Origin: Devosia sp. ZB163
GTDB lineage: Bacteria; Pseudomonadota; Alphaproteobacteria; Rhizobiales; Devosiaceae
Length of the DNA stretch: 64,000 nucleotides
NCBI RefSeq assembly: GCF_028613635.1
Contig: NZ_JAQRMY010000001.1
Span: forward strand, 105,778 to 169,777
Direction: 5' to 3'
Shown here: one piece after another, positions 46,321-54,054 of the stretch
Position numbering within the stretch: position 1 is the stretch's first letter
Layout: each line of letters begins with the position of its first letter
Made by a program: the position numbers and the translations under genes
Notes under the pieces: generated by a model
Told to the model about the DNA's origin: nothing
The model's input: only the letters and a program-made list of their open reading frames with translations
The model's database searches: none

Positions 46321-47586
46321 ATGTCCGACGATACTTTGCTCGACCGCGCCCTCACCCGCCTCGACGAGGCTGCCAGCCACCTCAGGATCGACCAGGACGT
46401 CATCGAGAAGCTGAAGTATCCGCGCGAGACGACCAAGATGCGGCTGATGATCCGCATGGACGACGGCTCGCGGAAGTCCTTCCTCGCCTGGCGCTGCCGC
46501 TATGACGACACGCGTGGCCCGACCAAGGGCGGCATCCGCTTCCACCCGGACTCGACCATCGAGGAGGTCGAGACGCTCGCCTTCTGGATGACCTTCAAGT
46601 GCGCCGTGATGAACCTGCCCTATGGCGGCGGCAAGGGCGCAGTGCGGGTCGATCCGCGCACGCTCTCGAAGTCGGAGCTGGAGCGGTTGTCGCGTGCCTA
46701 CATGCAGGCCTTCGCCCGCGTTGTCGGCCCCGATCGCGATATTCCGGCGCCGGACGTCTACACCAACGCCATGATCATGGGCTGGATGGCCGACGAGTAC
46801 AGCCAGATCGTCGGCCAGCTGAGCCCTGCCGTGATCACAGGCAAGCCGATCGCCTTGGGCGGATCGCTTGGCCGCAACGACGCCACTGCGCGCGGCGGCT
46901 TCTACCTGGTGCGGCACCTCGCGAATGAGCTTGGGCTCGGCGCCGGCATGCGCGTCGCCATCCAGGGCTTCGGCAATGCCGGGCAGTATTATGCCCAGCT
47001 GGCGGGGGCCGATGGGCACAAGATCGTTGCCGTCTCCGACTCCGCCGGGGCGATCCATCGCGCCGACGGCCTCGACGTCGCTAAGCTGATTGCTGGCAAG
47101 GCCGAAGGCAAGCACGTGGCCGAACTCGCGGCCGAACTGGGCGCCGACGTCATTGCCGCAGATGCGCTGATCGCCGTCGACTGCGAGCTGCTGGTGCCGG
47201 CGGCGCTCGAGGACATGATCACCATCGAGAATGCCCCCACCATCAAGGCCAAGGTGCTGCTCGAACTCGCCAACGGTCCGGTGACTCCGGATGCCGACAA
47301 GGTGCTCGAGGCGCGCGGCATCACCGTGCTGCCCGACATTCTCGCCAATGCCGGCGGCGTGACGGTTTCGTACTTCGAGTGGGTGCAGAACCGGCAGGGC
47401 TACTACTGGGACGTCGACGAAATCCACGCCCGCCTGCTGCGCATCATGGAGCGCGAGGGCCGTGCCGTCTGGCAGATCGCCAAGGACCGCAACACCACGA
47501 TGCGCACCGCCGCCTATGTGCATGCGCTGTCGCGCCTCGCCACCGCCATCGAGGCCCACGGCACCCAGCCGTTCTTCACCAGCTGA
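46321..47586 (+). CDS. Glu/Leu/Phe/Val-family dehydrogenase (short glutamate dehydrogenase)
   Basis: The 421-residue protein starts MSDDTLLDRALTRLDEAASH. It carries RGPTKGGIRFHPD, the catalytic-lysine block NLPYGGGKGAVRVDP and the Rossmann motif IQGFGNAGQYYAQL. This is the hexameric GDH size class (RocG/GudB-like) rather than the large type at 32216. It interconverts glutamate and 2-oxoglutarate plus ammonium. AAGGAAG sits just before the ATG. Confidence 0.94.
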   Translation: MSDDTLLDRALTRLDEAASHLRIDQDVIEKLKYPRETTKMRLMIRMDDGSRKSFLAWRCRYDDTRGPTKGGIRFHPDSTIEEVETLAFWMTFKCAVMNLPYGGGKGAVRVDPRTLSKSELERLSRAYMQAFARVVGPDRDIPAPDVYTNAMIMGWMADEYSQIVGQLSPAVITGKPIALGGSLGRNDATARGGFYLVRHLANELGLGAGMRVAIQGFGNAGQYYAQLAGADGHKIVAVSDSAGAIHRADGLDVAKLIAGKAEGKHVAELAAELGADVIAADALIAVDCELLVPAALEDMITIENAPTIKAKVLLELANGPVTPDADKVLEARGITVLPDILANAGGVTVSYFEWVQNRQGYYWDVDEIHARLLRIMEREGRAVWQIAKDRNTTMRTAAYVHALSRLATAIEAHGTQPFFTS

Positions 47587-47592
47587 CCCAGC

Positions 47593-47617
47593 GCGCCCCG
47601 GACTTGAGCCGGGGCGC
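47593..47617. terminator. Perfect hairpin between convergent genes
   Basis: GCGCCCCGG-acttgag-CCGGGGCGC is a perfect 9-bp stem. It lies 6 bp after the short GDH stop and 31 bp from the convergent aminotransferase end. It has no T-run but is well placed as a bidirectional barrier. Confidence 0.6.
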
Positions 47618-47648
47618 CCACTGCGGGCACCACTGATCTAGCCTCCGC

Positions 47649-48836
47649 CTAACCGCGCGCCGCCTTGAAGGCGCCGAGAGCCCGCTCGACCATCTCGTCC
47701 GAGGCGGTGAGGCTGATGCGGAAGTGACTTGCCCCGCCCAGGATGCTGCCCGGCATGACGTAGACCTCGCGATCCGCCAGCCGGTTCCAGATCGCTTCGG
47801 CATCGCCCGGCCACCTGGCCCACAGGTAGAACGTCCCCTCGGGCTCGAGCACGTCGTAGCCAGCCTCGCCGAGATCGGCGATCAGCAGGTCGCGTCGCCG
47901 CGCCAGCGCCGCCTGGTCGATGCTGAGGCTCTCGAGGTCGGCGATGGCGTGCTGCATGATGGCGTTGGGGAAGCACCAGCCCAGCGCCATCTGCACCGGG
48001 AACATGGCGTCGCGCAGCGCCTGCCGCTCTGTCTCGGGCATGAGCGGGGAGATGGCGAGGTAGCCTAGCCTCTGCCCCGGCGCCAGCAGCACCTTGCCAT
48101 AGCTGTAGTCGATCAGCGTCCACGGATAGACCGCCGCCGGGCTGACGAAGCCGCGACCGTCGAAGCGCAGCCGACGGTAGGGCTCGTCCGAGAGGATGAA
48201 GATGCGGCGCCCGATCCGCGCCGAGGCGCGCTCGAGCATCGCTGCAAGCGCCTCCCAGGTGGCGCGGTCGTAGATCCGCCCCGTCGGGTTGTGCGGCGAG
48301 TTCACCACGACGAGCCGCGTCCTCGGCGTGATCGCCGCCTCGATCGCCTCGATGTCGAGATCGAAACCGGGCTCTCTGAGCCGCACCGGCACCGGCACTG
48401 CATCGGCCGCAAGCAGCGTTGGCTCGTAGCAGAACCAGGCGGGTTCGGAGTAGATCACCTCGTCGCCCGCATCGAGCAGCAGGCGGAACGCCACCATGAT
48501 GGCGGCGAACGCTCCCGACGTCAGCGCGAAATCCTCGGGCGCGAAGTCGAGCCCTAGCTCGGGCCCGACATGCTCGGCGAGGAACTGCTGCGGCTCGGGC
48601 TCGCTCGATTTGTAGGCGAACCAGTTCTTGTCCTCGGGCAGCGCCGCCTTCCTGAGGCCGTCGACCAGCCCCTGCAGCGGCATCTCGTGCGGATTGCCGA
48701 AGGTGAAGTCGGCTATGGCCGCATCGCCGCGTTTCTCGCCATAGCGCGAGGTGAAGTAGAACTCGGCAACACGTGCAAAGCTTCGGCTCGCCGCCAGCGC
48801 GCGCTGCGAGAGGACCGTAGTCAGGCTCTTGTGCAT
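47649..48836 (-). CDS. Class I/II pyridoxal-phosphate aminotransferase
   Basis: The 395-residue protein has the fold-type I order FGNPHEMPLQG, GAFAAIMVAFRLLL, VVVNSPHNPTGRIYDR and DEPYRRLRF. It ends the active site with SYGKVLLAPGQRLGY, where the Lys binds PLP. It moves amino groups between an amino acid and a keto acid; the specific substrate is unknown. The start at MHKSLTTVLSQ has GGAGG directly upstream, so the extension to 48938 is rejected. It diverges from leuB over 140 bp. Confidence 0.9.
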   Translation of the reverse strand: MHKSLTTVLSQRALAASRSFARVAEFYFTSRYGEKRGDAAIADFTFGNPHEMPLQGLVDGLRKAALPEDKNWFAYKSSEPEPQQFLAEHVGPELGLDFAPEDFALTSGAFAAIMVAFRLLLDAGDEVIYSEPAWFCYEPTLLAADAVPVPVRLREPGFDLDIEAIEAAITPRTRLVVVNSPHNPTGRIYDRATWEALAAMLERASARIGRRIFILSDEPYRRLRFDGRGFVSPAAVYPWTLIDYSYGKVLLAPGQRLGYLAISPLMPETERQALRDAMFPVQMALGWCFPNAIMQHAIADLESLSIDQAALARRRDLLIADLGEAGYDVLEPEGTFYLWARWPGDAEAIWNRLADREVYVMPGSILGGASHFRISLTASDEMVERALGAFKAARG

Positions 48837-48976
48837 CTCATCCTCCTCGTCTCCCGCGGACATTGTAGAACTGGGCGCCCGCGCCCGGAAGCGGTGTACC
48901 GGGCAACGGGATTCCGTACTTTCGCCGCGCCCGCGCATTGGCTAGAAGCTGCACAGGACGGAACAACGGGATCAAA

Positions 48977-50074
48977 ATGGCTAGCAAACTCTTCCTCCTC
49001 CCCGGCGACGGCATCGGCACCGAGATCATGCAGGAGGTCGAGAAGGTGATCGCCTGGCTCAACAGCCAGGGCGAGACCGACTTCACCATCGACACCGGCC
49101 TCGTCGGCGGCTCGGCCTACGACAAGCATGGCGCCGCCATCTCCGAGGAGGACATGCAGAAGGCGCTGGCCGCCGATGCGGTGATCTTTGGCGCCGTGGG
49201 CGGCCCCAAGTGGGACAAGGTGCCCTACGAGGTGCGCCCGGAAGCAGGCCTCCTCCGCCTGCGCAAGGATCTGAAGCTCTTTGCCAACCTGCGCCCGGCC
49301 ATCTGCTATCCGGCGCTCGCCGACGCCTCCTCGCTCAAGCGCGAGCTGATCGAGGGCCTCGACATCCTCATCGTCCGCGAGCTGACCGGCGGCGTCTATT
49401 TCGGCGAGCCCAAGACCATCACCGATCTCGGTGACGGCCAGAAGCGCGCCATCGATACCCAGGTCTACGAGACCTACGAGATCGACCGCATCGTCCGCGT
49501 CGCGATGGACCTCGCCCGCACCCGCAAGAACAAGGTGCACTCGGCCGACAAGAAGAACGTCATGAAGTCTGGCGTGCTGTGGGACGAAGTCGCCCAGGCC
49601 GTGGCCAAGGACTACCCGGACGTCGAGTTCCATCACATCCTCGCCGACAACGCGGCGATGCAGCTCGTTCGCAACCCCAAGCAGTTCGACGTGATGGTGA
49701 CCGACAACCTGTTCGGCGACATCCTCTCTGACGCGGCGGCGATGCTGACCGGTTCGCTCGGCATGCTGCCCTCGGCCTCGCTCGGCGCGCCCGACCCGGT
49801 GACCGGCAAGCGCAAGGCGCTTTACGAGCCTGTGCACGGCTCGGCCCCCGACATCGCCGGCAGGGGCATCGCCAATCCCATCGCCATGCTCGCGAGCTTT
49901 GCCATGGCGCTGCGCTACTCGTTCAACCTCGTGGCGCTGGCCGATCGGCTGGAAGCCGCGATTTCGGCCGTTCTGGCCGATGGCCTGCGCACCGGCGACA
50001 TCGGCGAACAGAACCGCAAGACCGTCGGCACCGAGGAAATGGGCGCCGCGATCCTCAGGAAGCTGGCGGCGTAG
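48977..50074 (+). CDS. leuB: 3-isopropylmalate dehydrogenase
   Basis: The 365-residue enzyme starts [20 protein letters not shown] and has [20 protein letters not shown], the substrate loop [26 protein letters not shown] and [15 protein letters not shown]. It oxidises and decarboxylates 3-isopropylmalate in leucine synthesis. It is followed by the REPIN-like repeat. The ATG at 48977 matches the family start. Confidence 0.98.
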   Translation: MASKLFLLPGDGIGTEIMQEVEKVIAWLNSQGETDFTIDTGLVGGSAYDKHGAAISEEDMQKALAADAVIFGAVGGPKWDKVPYEVRPEAGLLRLRKDLKLFANLRPAICYPALADASSLKRELIEGLDILIVRELTGGVYFGEPKTITDLGDGQKRAIDTQVYETYEIDRIVRVAMDLARTRKNKVHSADKKNVMKSGVLWDEVAQAVAKDYPDVEFHHILADNAAMQLVRNPKQFDVMVTDNLFGDILSDAAAMLTGSLGMLPSASLGAPDPVTGKRKALYEPVHGSAPDIAGRGIANPIAMLASFAMALRYSFNLVALADRLEAAISAVLADGLRTGDIGEQNRKTVGTEEMGAAILRKLAA

Positions 50075-50097
50075 GCGCTCCGGCGCGAACGGATAGG

Positions 50098-50220
50098 GAC
50101 GGCCCCCTCCCATCCTCCCCCATGAAGGGGGAGGTGCCCTGCCGGTGAGCGAGGCTCGATCGAGACACAAGCTCGACTCTTCACCTCCCCCTTCATGGGG
50201 GAGGCCGGGAGGGGGCCGTC
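50098..50220. repeat. REPIN-like inverted doublet of REP palindromes (copies 4 and 5)
   Basis: Two 39-bp arms (50098-50136 and 50182-50220) are inverted copies differing at only two positions. They are separated by 45 bp. Each arm has its own hairpin (CCTCCCCCatgaaGGGGGAGG) plus CCGGG/CCCTCCC runs that end in GGCCGT. It lies between leuB and the DUF1127 gene. The architecture is that of REPINs: two inverted REP units with a short spacer. Confidence 0.85.
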
Positions 50221-50239
50221 TGCTAATGGTGGGCAACCG

Positions 50240-50482
50240 TCACTCCTCGCGCCGCATCGGGTTGAACAGCAGCGAACTCTGGCGTCCCTCGAGGGCGTCG
50301 ATGACGTCCCGCGGTTCGATCCCCATGTCGCGCAGCAGATGCGGATTCATCTGCTCGAGTTCGCCGAGCGTGATCCGCTGCAACTGGCGCACGCGCCGCT
50401 TCTCCAACCAGCGCCGGAACCATCCGGTTCGCGTCGGACGTCCAACGTGGATCAGGGTGTCGTTGATTTCGATCGTAGACAT
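50240..50482 (-). CDS. DUF1127 domain small protein
   Basis: The 80-residue protein contains RRVRQLQRITLGELEQMNPH, then LLRDMGIEPRDV, the core of the YjiS-like DUF1127 family (arginine-rich helix followed by a short acidic helix). Small DUF1127 proteins in alphaproteobacteria have been linked to phosphate and carbon metabolism through RNA-related roles, but the function here is unknown. AAAGGA precedes the ATG. Confidence 0.88.
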   Translation of the reverse strand: MSTIEINDTLIHVGRPTRTGWFRRWLEKRRVRQLQRITLGELEQMNPHLLRDMGIEPRDVIDALEGRQSSLLFNPMRREE

Positions 50483-50539
50483 TTCGAGCGGTCCTTTCGG
50501 CCCCCCGCTCAGATTCAGTCAGTTGAGATGCTGATGATG

Positions 50540-51484
50540 CTACCCCGGCAGGCACGTCGCGCAGATCGCGTCGATATGCCGGTGGTCTGTGCCGCAGCAG
50601 CCGCCGATCACCCGGATATTGGGCAGTGATGGCAGCACCCGCGCGTAACGTTGCGCGAGGTCGGGGATGTTGCCGGTGTCGAGGCTCGGCGCGTTGTCGA
50701 GCTCGGCATGGCTCATCATCGAGGCATTGACCCTGAGCCCGCCGATCCGGTCCACCCACTTGCCGCCGTGGCGGACCACGGACGCAAAGTGGATCGGATG
50801 CACGCAGTTGATCATGTAGTACGCGGGGTACCAATGGGTCGCCGCGTCCACTTCGCTGATCGCCACCCCGAGCGGCTTGCCTCCCGGCAGGTTGCCGTCG
50901 GTCTCGAGCGTGAAGCTCAGCACGACGGGAACGCCGGCCTTCTCGGCTGCCCTGGCGATGCCGACCGCCTCGGGGACATTGGTGAGCGTGTAGGCGCTCA
51001 CATAGTCCGCGTCGGTATCGGCAAACGCCTCGATCTGCGGCGTGTGGTAGGCGGTCGCTTCTTCGACCGTCATCCAGGCATCGTACCGCCAGGCGTCGCG
51101 CCGCGGACCGAGTACGCCCGAAATGATCGACTCGACGCCCGCCGCCGCGAACTCGGCCTGCATCTCCTCGCAGAAGGCTACCGCTATCTGGTTGGCCTCG
51201 CGCAGGCGGACGGCGTCATAGCCGGCCCGCGTGCCCCAGTCGGGATTGGCCCGCCAGGTATTGGTGTCGAACAGGAACCCCTGCCCCGCCTTCTGGCAGA
51301 TCGGGATATAGGCCCGATAGTATTCGCGCATCTTCGCGCGGCCGGCCTCGCTCATGTTGAGCAGGTAGACGGACTGGTCCGGCACGTCCTGCCCTTCGTT
51401 GAAGATGAGATGGGTTTCGACGCCACCGTCAGTGACGAACATCTGCCCCCTCAATTGAGGAAGCAGGTGCGTTTGTGTACGCAT
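50540..51484 (-). CDS. Homocysteine S-methyltransferase-family protein
   Basis: The 314-residue barrel protein starts MRTQTHLLPQLRGQMFVTDG and has VETHLIF, INCVHPIHF and the C-terminal zinc motif IGGCCGTDHRHIDAI. The three cysteines (NCVHP and GGCCGT) that hold zinc in BHMT/MmuM enzymes are present. It would methylate homocysteine or a related thiol using a betaine or S-methylmethionine type donor; the donor is unknown. GGAGAG precedes the ATG at 51484, and the frame to 51550 is rejected. Confidence 0.9.
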   Translation of the reverse strand: MRTQTHLLPQLRGQMFVTDGGVETHLIFNEGQDVPDQSVYLLNMSEAGRAKMREYYRAYIPICQKAGQGFLFDTNTWRANPDWGTRAGYDAVRLREANQIAVAFCEEMQAEFAAAGVESIISGVLGPRRDAWRYDAWMTVEEATAYHTPQIEAFADTDADYVSAYTLTNVPEAVGIARAAEKAGVPVVLSFTLETDGNLPGGKPLGVAISEVDAATHWYPAYYMINCVHPIHFASVVRHGGKWVDRIGGLRVNASMMSHAELDNAPSLDTGNIPDLAQRYARVLPSLPNIRVIGGCCGTDHRHIDAICATCLPG

Positions 51485-51690
51485 CGTGTCTCTCCATGGC
51501 TCTTGATTGGAACGGCAAACGGGGCTATCGCCCTTCGCCGCGGGTGGCAAGACGTATGACGACTTTACCGGTCCGGTGATAGCGGGCAGATGGTGCAGTC
51601 AGGCGTCGTGCAGAATTGGTCAGCAGCCAGAACGGGTTAACGGGTAGGTTCCGCTAGGGACGACAACCCGGATCGGGGCGAGGAACCCGA

Positions 51691-51716
51691 AAACCGTACT
51701 GGAGGTACTGTAAACC
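51691..51716. promoter_or_regulatory. Candidate operator with repeated AAACC and GTACTG elements
   Basis: AAACC-GTACTG-gag-GTACTG-t-AAACC lies just before the TetR-type gene: GTACTG is repeated at a 9-bp period and flanked by AAACC on both sides. It lies between the start codons of the divergent homocysteine methyltransferase and TetR genes. Autoregulation by the TetR protein is inferred. Confidence 0.4.
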
Positions 51717-51731
51717 GAGAGGGACCTGCCC

Positions 51732-52382
51732 ATGCGCAAGGGTATTGAGACGCGCGAGCGTATACTGGAAATCGCCGAGGCGGCGGTGCTCGCCAAGGGA
51801 TTCGGCGCCACCTCGATCGACGAGTTGATCGCCGAGGCTGGCATCACGAAGTCCGGCTTCTTCTATCACTTCAAGGACAAGAACGAACTCGCCCGCGGCC
51901 TGCTCGCCCGCTACAGCGCGCGCAACAACCTGCTGCTGGCCGGTGTCTTCGGCCGCGCCAACGAACTGACCGAGGATCCGCTCCAGCGCCTGCTGATCGG
52001 GCTAAACCTGTTCGCCGAGCACATGGCGGCAATTCCCGAAGGCCATCCGGGCTGTCTCGTCGCGACCATGAGCTACCAGGACCGGCTCTTCAATCGCGAG
52101 ATCCGTGAGCTCGTGACCGAAACCGTCAAGGGCTGGAACGGCTTCTTCCGTGGGATGATCGAGGACATCCTCGCCATCTACACGCCGCGCGAGGCCATCG
52201 ACCCCGATCGACTGGCTCGCACCATCTGCTGCTCGATCGACGGCGGCATCATCATGAGCAAGGCCCTCGGCCAGCCCGGCGTCCTGCCCGAGCAGATGCT
52301 CATGGCCCGCAACTACGTGAAGATGCTCTTCCACCCCGTGACCGTCCACGCGGTGCAGATCGAGGAAGTCGAGGCGGCCTAA
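51732..52382 (+). CDS. TetR/AcrR-family transcriptional regulator
   Basis: The 216-residue regulator has an N-terminal helix-turn-helix (TRERILEIAEAAVLAKGFGA, TSIDELIAEAGITKSGFFYHF) and an all-helical ligand domain with HPGCLVATMSYQD, as in the TetR subgroup that represses transport or detoxification genes. It diverges from the homocysteine methyltransferase-like gene and is convergent with a luciferase-like oxidoreductase. The target is unknown. Confidence 0.93.
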   Translation: MRKGIETRERILEIAEAAVLAKGFGATSIDELIAEAGITKSGFFYHFKDKNELARGLLARYSARNNLLLAGVFGRANELTEDPLQRLLIGLNLFAEHMAAIPEGHPGCLVATMSYQDRLFNREIRELVTETVKGWNGFFRGMIEDILAIYTPREAIDPDRLARTICCSIDGGIIMSKALGQPGVLPEQMLMARNYVKMLFHPVTVHAVQIEEVEAA

Positions 52383-52394
52383 TCCGCCTCGACG

Positions 52395-53396
52395 CTAGGC
52401 TCCCAGCCCGAACGCCTCAGCCAAAAGCCGATACGACCGGAGCCGCAGCTCGTAGTCCCACACGGTCGTCGCGATCATCACCTCGTCCGCGCCACTCTCG
52501 GCGACCTTGCGATCGATCTCGGCCTTCACCGTCTCGGCCGAACCGACGATCCACAGCGGCCGTTGCTGCTCGATGATCCGCAGCTCGTGCGGCGTGTACT
52601 GGTGCGCCGCTGCTTCCTCGGGGGGCACGAGCTTGCGCAACTGCCCCGAATGGAACAGTGCCCAGCTCAGCTCCTGCGAACGCGACAGGAACTGCGCCTC
52701 CTCGTCGGTCGGCGCGACCAGCGCCGAGAGCGCGATGATCGCATGAGGCTTGGGGAAGGCATCCGTCGGCGTGAAGGCCGCGCGATAGGCCGCGAAAGCC
52801 GGAGCCGCTGGGGTCTGGCTGAAATGCGCCGCGAAGGAATAACCGACGCCCAGTTGCCCCGCCGCCTGCGCACTCGCCCCGCTCGAGCCGAGCAGGTACA
52901 CGGGCGGCAGTTCGACCCGCTCTGGCGCCACGATCACCGGATGGAAGGGATGGTCGGGAGCGAAATTGCCTTCCTCGAAGGCCAGCATCTCGGCCAGTTC
53001 CTGCGCGAAATACTCCCCGCCCACCGAACGCAGCGCCTGGAGCGTCCGCCCGTCGCTGCCGCCGGCCCGGCCGATGCCGAGATCGATGCGGCCCGGATTG
53101 AGCCCGTTGAGCGTGCGATAGGTCTCGACGACGCGCAGCGGCACGTGGTTCGGCAGCATGACGCCGCCCGACCCGACGCGGATGCGCGAGGTATTGGCCG
53201 CCGCCGTGGCGATCAGCACCTCCGGCGAGGACGAGGCGATCGAGGGCATGCCGTGGTGCTCGGCGTACCACAGCCGGGTGAAGCCAAGCTCGTCGCCGAG
53301 CTTGGCCAGTTTCACGATGTTGCCCAGCGCATCCGGCGTCGAGGTGCCTTCGGATACCGGAGCGAGGTCGAGGATGGAGAGGGGGAGGGAAGCCAT
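52395..53396 (-). CDS. Luciferase-like (LLM class) flavin-dependent oxidoreductase
   Basis: The 333-residue protein begins LPLSILDLAPVSEGTSTPDAL and has RLWYAEHHGMPSIASSSPEV, the FMN-binding region SGGVMLPNHVPLRVVE and YLLGSSGASAQAAGQLGVG. These are hallmarks of the YhbW-like LLM subfamily. It would oxidise a small molecule with reduced flavin. It is convergent with the TetR gene, 12 bp apart. Confidence 0.93.
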   Translation of the reverse strand: MASLPLSILDLAPVSEGTSTPDALGNIVKLAKLGDELGFTRLWYAEHHGMPSIASSSPEVLIATAAANTSRIRVGSGGVMLPNHVPLRVVETYRTLNGLNPGRIDLGIGRAGGSDGRTLQALRSVGGEYFAQELAEMLAFEEGNFAPDHPFHPVIVAPERVELPPVYLLGSSGASAQAAGQLGVGYSFAAHFSQTPAAPAFAAYRAAFTPTDAFPKPHAIIALSALVAPTDEEAQFLSRSQELSWALFHSGQLRKLVPPEEAAAHQYTPHELRIIEQQRPLWIVGSAETVKAEIDRKVAESGADEVMIATTVWDYELRLRSYRLLAEAFGLGA

Positions 53397-53500
53397 GGGG
53401 GGTTATATCGTCATTCGCCGATGGATGCCAAGGTCGCACACTCCCGTTTGACACCCCTTCCAGATTCACTAGCCTCCCGGCGTTGCGGGAGGAGAGGCTC

Positions 53501-54022
53501 ATGTCGGGGGAGTTCGGCAGGCGCATCGCGCCGATCACCGGATCGGTGATCTTCCTGTTCGTCGCGCCTGGGGTCGTCGCAGGGCTGATGCCCTGGTGGC
53601 TTTCTGGCTGGCAGGTGGGACCGCCGCTGGCGGCCATCGAGCCGGTGCGCTGGATCGGCGTGCTGCTGCTGGTGCTGGGCGCGGTGCTGCTGGCCGAAAC
53701 CTTCGCACGTTTCGCACTCGAGGGGCGCGGCACGCCGGCGCCTGTCTACCCAACCGAGACGCTGGTGGTCACCGGTTCGTACCGCTTCGTGCGCAACCCG
53801 ATGTATGTGGCGGTGCTCTCGCTGATCCTCGGACAGGGGCTGCTGTTCGGCAATCTCGCCGTGCTCGCCTATGGCGCCGCGATCTGGCTGATCGTCCACC
53901 TGTTCGTCGTCAACTACGAGGAGCCGACACTGGCGCGCAGCTTCGGCGCCCAGTACTCGCGCTACAAGGCCAATGTTCGCCGCTGGATTCCGCGGCCGAC
54001 TCCGTGGACGCCGGAGGACTGA
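53501..54022 (+). CDS. Isoprenylcysteine carboxyl methyltransferase-like membrane protein
   Basis: The 173-residue membrane protein has four or so helices and the diagnostic block TGSYRFVRNPMYVAVLSLIL, with NYEEPTLARSFGAQYSRYKA near the end. These are shared by the ICMT/PEMT (phospholipid methyltransferase-like) fold. It uses SAM at the membrane. The substrate in bacteria is mostly unknown. GGGAGGAGAGG just before the ATG at 53501 decides the start. Confidence 0.87.
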   Translation: MSGEFGRRIAPITGSVIFLFVAPGVVAGLMPWWLSGWQVGPPLAAIEPVRWIGVLLLVLGAVLLAETFARFALEGRGTPAPVYPTETLVVTGSYRFVRNPMYVAVLSLILGQGLLFGNLAVLAYGAAIWLIVHLFVVNYEEPTLARSFGAQYSRYKANVRRWIPRPTPWTPED

Positions 54023-54054
54023 CCCGGCCGGAGAACCGGACCGGGTCGTCAGTG

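Noticed and set aside
51485-51731. A SAM or cobalamin riboswitch before the homocysteine methyltransferase-like gene
   Set aside because: No conserved core of SAM-II, SAM/SAH or cobalamin riboswitches was recognised in the leader.
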